NCBI GenBank assembly: GCA_017416065.1 | Contig: JAFQDM010000012.1 | Location: forward strand, 1 to 64,000 | DNA: 64,000 nucleotides | Direction: 5' to 3' | DNA from: Ruminococcus sp. | GTDB taxonomy: Bacteria > Bacillota > Clostridia > Oscillospirales > Acutalibacteraceae | Shown here: positions 8,682 through 15,908 of the stretch, piece by piece | Position numbering within the stretch: the first letter of the stretch is position 1 | Layout of the letters: the number at the start of each line of letters is the position of its first letter | Notes under the pieces: generated by a model | The model's input: only the letters and a program-made list of their open reading frames with translations | Told to the model about the DNA's origin: nothing | Databases searched by the model: none | Program-made: the position numbers and the translations under genes

Positions 8682-9297
8682 AAATCCATACACAGTTCTC
8701 GGCGTGAATGAAAATGCTACCGATGACCAGATTAAAGCGGCATATCGGGAGCTTGCAAAAAAATATCATCCTGATAATTATCAGGACAGTCCCCTCAGGG
8801 ATCTTGCAAATGAAAAAATGCAGGAAATCAACGATGCTTACGACGAGATACTCCGTATGCGTAAAGAGGGCAGAAGCTACAGCTCAGGCTCCACGGGCAA
8901 CTACGGCTACAATAATTCCAACACCTACACCAACTACCCTGATGTGAGAAACTATATACGTACAGGCAGACTTGACGATGCCCAGACCATTCTCAACGGT
9001 GTTCCCGCCACAAAGCGGGATGCAGAGTGGTATTTTCTGCAGGGTATGGTTCATTATCGCAGAGGCTGGACAGATCAGGCATTCAGTTATTTTTCAACTG
9101 CATGCAATATGGATCCGGGTAATGCCGAATTCAGACAGGTGCTCAATCAGATGAACAATCAACGCAATTACCATTCACCTGAGTATAACCGTACCGTCAA
9201 TGCCGGCGGTTGCAGCAGTTGTGATATGTGTTCGGCTTTATGCTGTGCAGATACCTGTTGTGAGTGTATGGGCGGAGACCTGTGTACCTGTTGCTGA
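8674..9297 (+). CDS. J-domain protein with TPR-like middle and cysteine-rich tail
   Basis: A 207-residue protein. Residues 3-68 form a DnaJ domain with the HPD loop (KKYHPDNY), so it should stimulate the ATPase of a DnaK partner. A Gly/Ser/Asn/Tyr linker follows, then a TPR-like helical pair (AEWYFLQGMVHYRRGWTDQAFSYF). The last 30 residues hold 11 cysteines ending GGDLCTCC. There is no DnaJ zinc finger of the standard kind. It overlaps the DUF5685 gene, and this pair recurs in Clostridia from memory, suggesting a joint function. ATG 8674 is chosen over ATG 8668 for spacing from AAGGA. The tail may bind metal or take part in redox chemistry; this is inference. Confidence 0.85.
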   Translation: MNKNPYTVLGVNENATDDQIKAAYRELAKKYHPDNYQDSPLRDLANEKMQEINDAYDEILRMRKEGRSYSSGSTGNYGYNNSNTYTNYPDVRNYIRTGRLDDAQTILNGVPATKRDAEWYFLQGMVHYRRGWTDQAFSYFSTACNMDPGNAEFRQVLNQMNNQRNYHSPEYNRTVNAGGCSSCDMCSALCCADTCCECMGGDLCTCC

Positions 9298-9301
9298 TGA
9301 T

Positions 9302-9847
9302 ATGAAGAGTAATAAATATATTAAAAAAACTTATTCTCTTGCTTTTTCCTCAGTAATTGCTGCTCTTTCTCTGGTATTTCTTCTTGTTACGGCGGTTATC
9401 CCCGTAGGCACCTATGCACTGCCCTGCATTGCAGGAGCAATACTTGCGGCTGTTGTTCTGGAGTCAGGGTATTTTGCAGCCTTTACGGTTTATGTAGTGG
9501 TGTCTTTGCTTTCAGCTTTGCTTGCAGCAGATAAAGAAGCGGTGCTTTATTATATCGCATTTTTGGGATTTTACCCTATACTCAAAGGTTTATTAGAGAG
9601 AATAAAGTCAAGGTTGATTCAGTATATAGCAAAATTTTCCGTCTTTAATGCCTGTATGGTTGCGGCGTTTTTTGTGAGTATATCCCTGCTGTCTGTACCT
9701 AAGGAAAGCTTTGAGCTTTTCGGAATCTATCTGCCCTGGGCGTTTCTCCTTGCAGGCAACGTGATCTTTATAATCTACGATATATGCCTTACAAGACTAA
9801 TTTCTCAGTACATTCACAAGTGGCGGGAAAAGCTTAAGTTCAGGTAA
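9302..9847 (+). CDS. Small polytopic membrane protein, ECF S-component-like
   Basis: A 181-residue protein with a basic N-terminus and about five hydrophobic segments (residues 11-33, 37-55, 58-90, 115-135, 145-165) and a basic C-terminus. The arrangement of short helices with small residues recalls the substrate-binding S subunits of energy-coupling-factor transporters, but no diagnostic motif supports that. It starts four bases after the stop of the J-domain gene with no clear ribosome site, so it is probably translationally coupled. It is the third gene of the DUF5685 / J-domain operon. The function is unknown. Confidence 0.65.
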   Translation: MKSNKYIKKTYSLAFSSVIAALSLVFLLVTAVIPVGTYALPCIAGAILAAVVLESGYFAAFTVYVVVSLLSALLAADKEAVLYYIAFLGFYPILKGLLERIKSRLIQYIAKFSVFNACMVAAFFVSISLLSVPKESFELFGIYLPWAFLLAGNVIFIIYDICLTRLISQYIHKWREKLKFR

Positions 9848-9882
9848 TCTTTACATATTTTAAGAAAAATCAAAATTGTAAT

Positions 9883-9911
9883 TTGAACACGCCCATTATA
9901 TATGATATAAT
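9883..9911 (+). promoter_or_regulatory. Sigma-A promoter of the lysozyme gene
   Basis: TTGAAC (9883-9888), 17 bases, TATAAT (9906-9911) with TGA before it (extended -10). The element lies inside an imperfect inverted repeat, AACACGC (9886-9892) with GCGTGTT (9920-9926), that is followed by T residues and could terminate the upstream operon. Confidence 0.8.
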
Positions 9912-9958
9912 ATATGTGAGCGTGTTTTTTATTGCTGAGTTTTACGGAGGTGAAGCGG

Positions 9959-12391
9959 ATGAATACCTTTACAAAGAGAACAATATCCCTGCTTTTAGTG
10001 TTGCTTACTCTTACAGCGGCATTCTCAAGCTTTTGTACCTATGCAGTCACAAACAAGGTGCAGACTACAGATTCTGTCCGTCTCAGATCTTCAGCCAAGA
10101 TTGAATCAGATAACATAATCAGAACCTTGTCTGATTCGGAAGAACTCACACTCCTTAAAGACAGTACCAACGGTTGGGCCTATGTTTGTGCAAGTGACGG
10201 CACAAAGGGCTATTGCTCCATAGATTATCTCAAGGTGCCTGCTGACTCAGGCGTTACTATTAACGGAGTTACAACGGAGGATGTAAACTTCAGAAAAGGT
10301 CCCTCATCCGATTACGATGTGATCGAGCTTCTTTCAGCTGATTCGGAGTTTACAGTTTTGGATAACACGCAGGAACTTTGGGTAAAAGCAAAGACAGGCA
10401 GCAAGACCGGCTACATATACAGAACGTACACCAAGCTCGGAATTAAGCTTGCAAGTGAAGATGTTGTTCCTCCCGATGATGTCCCGGAGGAGGATGATTA
10501 TCCCACAAGCGGTTCTGCGCTGGAATCTCTGCTGGGTTCAGAGCCCATTATAGATGACCCGATCTCACAGCAATCCATTGTATTGTCAGATACCGCCATC
10601 ACGGTTGAAGAGGGATCAACCTTTACTTTAACCGCATACACAAGCATAGAGGGAACGGCCTCTGCCGTCAGATTCAGAACATCAGACGAAAGCGTTTTGT
10701 CCGTTTCGGACAATGGTGTGATAAAAGCTAAGAAATCAGGCACCGCAACAGTTACTGCATTTATACAGGGTGCAGATGTAACCGCAGAATGTTTTGTTGA
10801 GGTGATTCCCTCTGATACAGTGCCAAAGGAAGACGAAATCGTTTTGTCTTCAAAGGAACTCACTATGCTTGAGGGTAACCACGCTCAGCTTACGGCTGAC
10901 AAAAAGGTAAAGTGGAAAACTTCAGATAAGTCCATAGTATCCGTCAGCGGCGGCTTTCTTACCGCGGCCTCCACAGGTACCGCAACTATTACAGCCTATA
11001 CTGATTCACAATCTGCAGATTGTGTGGTTACCGTAAAAAAAGCTTCTGCTGAGATTTCAATCAGCAAAGCCGGCGCTAAGATCACAGTAGGAAAAACCTA
11101 TTATAACGGGGCGGCCTCTTCAAAGAGTATAGAATGGACAAGCTCAGACCCGGAGGTAGCAACGGTGACCAACGGCTTCATCACCGCCGTTTCTAAGGGC
11201 AAGGCCGTAATCACAGCAAAAAATTCCCTTGGAGAAAGAACCTGCTTAGTTACCGTGCAGGATGCTGAGCCTGTCAGATTTGCATATGCATCTCCAAACA
11301 CAGCCTCAAAAGGGGAGACCATCACTCTCTATGCAGTGACGGATACCAAACGAACAGATGTAAAGTTTGAGGTGTACGTTGGCAGCAAAACCGTAACCGT
11401 AAACGCAACCGATAAGAAAAAAGACGGTAATACATACGTATGGTCGGGTACTACAACCATCTCAAAAAGCGGCACCTATGAAGTAGTTGCTTATGCAAAG
11501 GCTGAGGGTGATTGGCAGACCTGCTCATTGTCCCCTGAGGATTCAAAGACAACGGTATTTGTCAGAACAACCAAGGACTTAAGTGCAGAGACAATGGAAA
11601 CCAGACGTGCAACGGACGAACTTATCAGTCTTATTGCCGGTTTTGAGGGATACAGCGCAAGTGTGTATTTTGACACAATTGCGAATAACATCCCCACCCT
11701 GGGATACGGCAAGGTGCTCTATCTTGGAGACAGCTTCTATAACGATATGACCCGTAATGAGGCGTATGCATATCTTGTTCAGGCAGTCAATAATGACGGA
11801 TATACCAGCTCCGTAAACTCATATCTTAATAAGTATAATATTAATCGTAATCAACAGCAGTTTGATGCCTTGGTATCCTTTGTATACAATCTGGGCTCAA
11901 ATTCCATATCAGGGGATAACGATTTCAAAAAGATATTTACTGCCGTCACACCTGAGGAGGGCGCATCAGACAAAGATGCATACATCAATGCAACCAACGT
12001 AAATCTGCGTAGCGGTCCTTCAACCTCAGATAAGGTGATCACAACTCTGGGTACAGGCGATTTGCTCACTCTTGTCAAGACCGAAGCGGAGAATAATTGG
12101 TATCAGGTAAAAACTCAAGACGGCAAGGAAGGTTATGTTTACGCAGATTATGTTACCAAGGGCAAACCTTCTACAGATACTGAATTTTATCTCAGCAAAA
12201 TTAACGTTAAAGATTTTACAGAGCTTATGCTTCAATATCATCACGCAGGACCCACCTGTGTGAACGGTCTTCTCTACAGACGAATAGATGAATTAGAGGT
12301 CTTCTTCAATGCAGACTATGTCCGTGACGGCTCAGGCAATAAATACGGCTTCAGCTTCACTTGTCCCGTTAATTCATCAACCAAGCTGTAA
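9959..12391 (+). CDS. Secreted GH24 lysozyme with SH3b and BIG2 domains
   Basis: An 810-residue exported cell-wall hydrolase. A signal peptide spans about 1-30, followed by two SH3b domains (about 30-160) and three BIG2-type Ig-like domains (about 205-435, each ending near GTATVTA). A further beta domain precedes a T4-lysozyme-type GH24 domain from about 550. GH24 signatures are the catalytic Glu of AGFEGYS (E563), YFDT and PTLGYGK, and FDALVSFVYNLGSN. A third SH3b (about 673-735) interrupts the GH24 domain, whose C-terminal part resumes at MLQYHHAGPTCVNGLLYRR. It should bind peptidoglycan and cleave MurNAc-GlcNAc bonds. The start at 9959 has GGAGG eight bases upstream; an in-frame TTG at 9932 is less likely. 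Confidence 0.9.
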   Translation: MNTFTKRTISLLLVLLTLTAAFSSFCTYAVTNKVQTTDSVRLRSSAKIESDNIIRTLSDSEELTLLKDSTNGWAYVCASDGTKGYCSIDYLKVPADSGVTINGVTTEDVNFRKGPSSDYDVIELLSADSEFTVLDNTQELWVKAKTGSKTGYIYRTYTKLGIKLASEDVVPPDDVPEEDDYPTSGSALESLLGSEPIIDDPISQQSIVLSDTAITVEEGSTFTLTAYTSIEGTASAVRFRTSDESVLSVSDNGVIKAKKSGTATVTAFIQGADVTAECFVEVIPSDTVPKEDEIVLSSKELTMLEGNHAQLTADKKVKWKTSDKSIVSVSGGFLTAASTGTATITAYTDSQSADCVVTVKKASAEISISKAGAKITVGKTYYNGAASSKSIEWTSSDPEVATVTNGFITAVSKGKAVITAKNSLGERTCLVTVQDAEPVRFAYASPNTASKGETITLYAVTDTKRTDVKFEVYVGSKTVTVNATDKKKDGNTYVWSGTTTISKSGTYEVVAYAKAEGDWQTCSLSPEDSKTTVFVRTTKDLSAETMETRRATDELISLIAGFEGYSASVYFDTIANNIPTLGYGKVLYLGDSFYNDMTRNEAYAYLVQAVNNDGYTSSVNSYLNKYNINRNQQQFDALVSFVYNLGSNSISGDNDFKKIFTAVTPEEGASDKDAYINATNVNLRSGPSTSDKVITTLGTGDLLTLVKTEAENNWYQVKTQDGKEGYVYADYVTKGKPSTDTEFYLSKINVKDFTELMLQYHHAGPTCVNGLLYRRIDELEVFFNADYVRDGSGNKYGFSFTCPVNSSTKL

Positions 12392-12414
12392 TTTAAGTTA
12401 TATCGGAGGTTAAT

Positions 12415-13215
12415 ATGAGAATTGGTTTTATTGGCGCAGGTAATATGGCAACTGCCATTATTGGCGGACTTTTGGGCGCAGGTACTCCTGCGTGTGATAT
12501 CAGCGTTTATGATATGGATGCAGAAAAAATCAAGTTTTTTGCAAAAAAAGGTATTTTTGCAGAAGAAAACAGTTGTGCTGTAACGCAGAAGTGTGATATT
12601 ATAGTACTTGCGGTTAAGCCGCAGAATTATTCCGAGGTCCTTCAGGAGATTGCAACTGCAGCAGATATGAGCAAAACCTTTGTTTCAATTGCAGCAGGGA
12701 TTACAATTGACTTTGTTCGCAAAGCACTTTCTCTTGAATGTCCCGTAGTTCGTGTTATGCCCAACACCCCTCTGCTGGTGGGTAAAGGGGCAACTGCAAT
12801 GTGCTTCTCAGATAATGTAAGCAGTGAAGTCAAGGAGGTCACCACCTCAATGTTTTCTTCCAGCGGGGTGGTTGAGGAGTTTGCAGAGGACAAAATGGAC
12901 GCAATAATTTCCGTCAACGGCTCTTCGCCTGCATATTTTTATCTTTTTGCAAAGGCTATGGCAGACTATGCTCAGTCAGTTGGAATTGACAGAGATTGTG
13001 CAATGAGGCTCATTTGCGCCGCAATGGAGGGAAGTGCCGAGATGCTGCGCACCTCAGGGGATGACCCGGATACACTCATCAAAAAGGTGAGCTCCAAGGG
13101 CGGTACTACCATTGAGGCTCTCAATAAATTCTATGAGCACGGTCTGGAGAATGCTGTCAAGGAAGCTATGGCAGCTTGTACAAAACGTGCGGGAGAACTC
13201 GCGGCGGAAGCATAA
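12415..13215 (+). CDS. proC: Pyrroline-5-carboxylate reductase
   Basis: A 266-residue enzyme for the last step of proline synthesis: NAD(P)H reduction of 1-pyrroline-5-carboxylate. The N-terminal Rossmann motif is GFIGAGNMATAIIGG. VLAVKPQ follows, then the VRVMPNTPLLVGKGATA active-site region, and the C-terminal helical dimerisation domain with SSKGGTTIEALNKF. Length is typical. GGAGG precedes the ATG by six bases. It starts 23 bases after the lysozyme gene with no terminator between, so read-through from that promoter is possible. The glutamate kinase and semialdehyde dehydrogenase genes (proB, proA) are not nearby. Confidence 0.97.
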   Translation: MRIGFIGAGNMATAIIGGLLGAGTPACDISVYDMDAEKIKFFAKKGIFAEENSCAVTQKCDIIVLAVKPQNYSEVLQEIATAADMSKTFVSIAAGITIDFVRKALSLECPVVRVMPNTPLLVGKGATAMCFSDNVSSEVKEVTTSMFSSSGVVEEFAEDKMDAIISVNGSSPAYFYLFAKAMADYAQSVGIDRDCAMRLICAAMEGSAEMLRTSGDDPDTLIKKVSSKGGTTIEALNKFYEHGLENAVKEAMAACTKRAGELAAEA

Positions 13216-13273
13216 TCAGAACTTATTCCTCATAAATTTTACTGAATACGGACAACCGTAACAGGAGGATTAT

Positions 13274-13939
13274 ATGAGAGGTTTTGTTTTTTCATTTGCC
13301 CGCAGAAGACGTCGCTTTTCTGCCAATGCTGCAAAGGCGTCGAGCATTCCCCGATTTGTTCACAGGTATTCATCTGCAATGCTTTTTACTTTTATGTTTG
13401 CAGGCGGGATGCTTTTGGGATCCTTATCAGCAAAGAATGCAGATGTGGGTCTTCTTAACAAAATGGATTTTTTGTTTACTACCAACCTTACCGTCAGGCT
13501 CCAACAGCCTGTGTTTGCAACCTTTGCCGCAAGCTTTGCATCGAACTTTCTTTTTTTGATCTTTGTTTTTTTGTGCGGACTTGCTCCCTGGGGTATGGTG
13601 GCAGTATCTGTTGCCCCGGCTTTCAAGGGATTTGGAACAGGGCTTTCTGCAGGTTATCTTTTTATTACTTACGGATTTAAGGGTGTTGGTTTTTATCTGC
13701 TGGTTATGCTTGGCGGTACCTTCATCTTCACCTTTACGCTTATTATGGAATGTATTCAGGCTCAGACCCTCTCCTGCAAAATAGCCAAGTGTGTTTTTTT
13801 GGGTGATGCACAGGGGACTTCTGTTTCTGTGTATGTACGCGGATATCTCATTCGCAGTCTGTATTTTTTGATCCTTACAGCGGCCGCTTCTTTAGCGGAT
13901 ATGATGCTGTGGACAGCTTTTTCCGGCTTGTTTTTTTAG
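13274..13939 (+). CDS. SpoIIM-like integral membrane protein
   Basis: A 221-residue polytopic protein with a strongly basic start (ARRRRRF) and about five hydrophobic segments. The core SNFLFLIFVFLCGLAPWGM, then FKGFGTGLSAGYLF, then GGTFIFTFTLIMECIQAQ, follows the pattern of stage II sporulation protein M. SpoIIM joins SpoIID and SpoIIP in the peptidoglycan-hydrolysing engulfment machine. Neither partner is adjacent, and SpoIIM-like proteins without a sporulation role are common, so the assignment is to the fold family only. AGGAGG lies upstream of the ATG. It is followed by another membrane protein and a lipoprotein, probably one operon. Confidence 0.65.
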   Translation: MRGFVFSFARRRRRFSANAAKASSIPRFVHRYSSAMLFTFMFAGGMLLGSLSAKNADVGLLNKMDFLFTTNLTVRLQQPVFATFAASFASNFLFLIFVFLCGLAPWGMVAVSVAPAFKGFGTGLSAGYLFITYGFKGVGFYLLVMLGGTFIFTFTLIMECIQAQTLSCKIAKCVFLGDAQGTSVSVYVRGYLIRSLYFLILTAAASLADMMLWTAFSGLFF

Positions 13940-13965
13940 CAGATTATTATTTAAGGACGTGTAAT

Positions 13966-14955
13966 ATGTATCAAGAGAGAAAAAAGCTTGGCTTTGAGAC
14001 ACTTGTATCAAAGATTCGCTCAAATCTCGGCTGTTTGATTCTTGTGAATCTTTTGTTTTCGGTGCCGCTTGCGGCCTCAGTTGCCTTGGCAATGGTGCTC
14101 AATGCATATGTAATTAAAATTCCGGTTCTTGCACTCCCGCTGGCAATTGTTTTTGCCGGGCCGTTTTATTCCGGGGTTGTTGTTCTGGCACGTGACTATT
14201 CAAGGAATATAAAGAATAAAAAAATCCTTTCCACATACATAAAAGCCATAAAAGATAACGGCCTTCGGTTCCTTTTGTGGGGAATTATAATGTATTTAGG
14301 TATAGTAGGTTGCTATTTCGGCTTTAAGCTGTACTCCTCAATGGCGGCGCTTTTTGGTTGGATATTCTACGTGGTGATGTTCTTTTTGTTTGTTATTGCG
14401 GTGTTCTTTCTGTTTTTGTCCTTCACGGTACCGCTTATGACAGTCTCCTTTGAACTGAGGCAAAAAGACGTTTACAAGAACAGCGCCTTGATGACGTTCG
14501 GAGAAATCAAAAACAACTTTTTTGCAACTGTTGGTATTATTGTATTTTTAGCAATTGCAATATTACCCTTTATATTAATTTCTTATTTGTCTTCATTAAT
14601 GCCTTTAATGCTGGCAAAAATCCTTCTCATAGGCTATTTGTCCTTTATCGTTATTGCACTTATTCCTGCACCCTGTGCGCTTATTATCAGCCACTACCTT
14701 TATCCTGATATGTATGCCGTTATTACGGGGGAGAGTGCTTTGGAAGGAAAAAACTCCGAACCGTTTCCTGAGGCTAAGCAGGAGACTCAAGCTGAGGTTT
14801 TGAGCGATCAAAACCCAAAAGAGTCAGAGCCTGATTTAGAAGAACTCAGAAACGGAGATGGAGATGAATATATTTTTTATCAGGGAAAAATGATTAAAAG
14901 AAAATTATTGCTCAGTATTCTTGAGCAGAAAGAAGAGGAAAATGATAATGAATAA
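13966..14955 (+). CDS. Polytopic membrane protein, YesL/DUF624-like
   Basis: A 329-residue membrane protein with about six hydrophobic helices between residues 20 and 260 and a long acidic cytosolic tail (about 265-329) ending in Lys/Glu-rich sequence. A helix-loop motif (VVLARDYSRN; ELRQKDVYKNSALMTFGEIKNN) between membrane segments recalls the DUF624/YesL family and related glycerophosphoryl-type membrane domains. No catalytic residues stand out. The start at 13966 has AAGGA eight bases upstream; longer in-frame starts would overlap the preceding gene. Its stop overlaps the start of the following lipoprotein gene, so the two are translationally coupled. Confidence 0.6.
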   Translation: MYQERKKLGFETLVSKIRSNLGCLILVNLLFSVPLAASVALAMVLNAYVIKIPVLALPLAIVFAGPFYSGVVVLARDYSRNIKNKKILSTYIKAIKDNGLRFLLWGIIMYLGIVGCYFGFKLYSSMAALFGWIFYVVMFFLFVIAVFFLFLSFTVPLMTVSFELRQKDVYKNSALMTFGEIKNNFFATVGIIVFLAIAILPFILISYLSSLMPLMLAKILLIGYLSFIVIALIPAPCALIISHYLYPDMYAVITGESALEGKNSEPFPEAKQETQAEVLSDQNPKESEPDLEELRNGDGDEYIFYQGKMIKRKLLLSILEQKEEENDNE

Positions 14956-15448
14956 CACAAGAAAAATCACCGCAATGCTTCTGGCAATTCTTATGCTCGT
15001 ATCCTGCGTAATGCTTTCAGCATGCACAAAGAAGGGCACAGACACATCCTCTGCAGACGAGGCATCAACTGCAACAGCAGATTCCGCACCCGTAACCAAT
15101 GCAGCTGATGAAAAGAAGTTTGCAGTTCTGAAGGATTCCTACAAGCCTGCTATGGCTTTTGATCTGACAGGCAAGTCTGTAGACCTTGCTCAGGTATACG
15201 GCAGCGGTTTCAAAAAGCACGGCGGTGAGCTTTGCTTCAAGGAAGACGGTACCTTCACAGCATATATCGGCGTTTATGGCAATGCTAACGATGTAACAGG
15301 TACATACAAGGTACTTTCCATGACAGAGATCGAGCTTAAGTACAATAACGATACTACAGTTAATGCTGTAATCACAGCAACAGACGTTAACGGTAACGCT
15401 GTTGAGATTAGAATCCCCGAGTCAGATTACAATGTAATCTTCCAGTAA
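14948..15448 (+). CDS. Small lipoprotein with a C-terminal beta domain
   Basis: A 166-residue exported lipoprotein whose signal peptide ends in lipobox LSAC, with the lipidated cysteine at residue 26. A Thr/Ser/Ala linker (about 27-55) leads to a beta-rich domain. The sequence FKEDGTFTAYIGVYG and then VTGTYKVLSMTEIELKY is the strand pattern of small lipocalin-like or DUF5640-type domains. It is coupled to the upstream membrane-protein gene by an 8-base overlap, suggesting the two act together at the membrane. ATG 14948 is preferred over 14942 because AGAGGA is then at correct spacing. The function is unknown. Confidence 0.7.
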   Translation: MNNTRKITAMLLAILMLVSCVMLSACTKKGTDTSSADEASTATADSAPVTNAADEKKFAVLKDSYKPAMAFDLTGKSVDLAQVYGSGFKKHGGELCFKEDGTFTAYIGVYGNANDVTGTYKVLSMTEIELKYNNDTTVNAVITATDVNGNAVEIRIPESDYNVIFQ

Positions 15449-15457
15449 GAATCGGTC

Positions 15458-15694
15458 TTACGCGTCCTTGCAGTCTACAAACCAGCGATTATTGTCAAGG
15501 AACAAGTATCGCTCTTTCCCTGAGATTCTGCATGAATAGCGAATTCCTGCGCCGCCCGCTTTAAGCGTGGCGGCGTATCTTATATCCGTTACCTTATCAA
15601 TCACAAAGGATCTGCCGTCCTTCCAATGCAAAGTAACGGGTAACAGGTTTCCGTCACAGTCGAATCTGGCAGTTACAGAAACAAATTGCTTCAT
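15458..15694 (-). CDS. Small SOS-controlled protein, function unknown
   Basis: A 78-residue basic, beta-rich protein (MKQFVSVTARFDCDGNLLP, then WKDGRSFVIDKVTDIR, GIRYSCRI and NNRWFVD). There is no signal peptide or membrane segment. GGAGG precedes the ATG by seven bases; the longer in-frame reading would run through the promoter. The promoter carries a LexA-type box between -35 and -10 and a second just past the transcription start, so it should be induced by DNA damage. From memory, similar small proteins sit beside Y-family DNA polymerases in Clostridia, but no polymerase is in this window. The role in the damage response is inferred from regulation only. Confidence 0.75.
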   Translation of the reverse strand: MKQFVSVTARFDCDGNLLPVTLHWKDGRSFVIDKVTDIRYAATLKAGGAGIRYSCRISGKERYLFLDNNRWFVDCKDA

Positions 15695-15767
15695 TTTAAT
15701 ACCTCCAAAGCTATATAGGGTGATTTCTGCATCTGAGAGATACCCTTTTATTTTTTTATAAATAATA

Positions 15768-15779
15768 GAACGAATGTTC
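15768..15779. promoter_or_regulatory. LexA (DinR)-type SOS box 1
   Basis: AGAACGAATGTTCT has a GAAC-N4-GTTC core at 15768-15779, and the outer bases also pair. The box lies about where transcription of the small minus-strand gene should start, 29 bp centre-to-centre from the second box. Confidence 0.8.
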
Positions 15780-15790
15780 TTATTGTTATT

Positions 15791-15819
15791 ATTATAGAAC
15801 GGATGTTCGTAAAAGTCAA
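15791..15819 (-). promoter_or_regulatory. SOS promoter: sigma-A elements with embedded LexA box
   Basis: Read on the minus strand: TTGACT (15819-15814), 17 bases, TATAAT (15796-15791). The spacer contains a second GAAC-N4-GTTC box at 15797-15808 (flanked by CG on one side, as in the B. subtilis consensus CGAAC-N4-GTTCG). LexA bound here would block RNA polymerase directly. Confidence 0.85.
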
Positions 15820-15832
15820 TAAGAAATATAAG

Positions 15833-15870
15833 CAAAAAAACTTCGGCCGCCAAAAGACAACCGAAGTTTT
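15833..15870 (-). terminator. Intrinsic terminator of the phosphoglucomutase gene
   Basis: On the minus strand, stem AAACTTCGG/CCGAAGTTT (15869-15861 with 15846-15838) is followed by seven T residues. It separates phosphoglucomutase transcription from the SOS gene just downstream. Confidence 0.88.
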
Positions 15871-15908
15871 ATGATAAAGGTTATTATTCTAATACTATTT
15901 ATTAAAGA

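Noticed and set aside
10498..11040. DNA-level tandem repeats in the lysozyme gene
   Set aside because: The similarity is between BIG2 protein domains; the DNA copies are diverged and ordinary.
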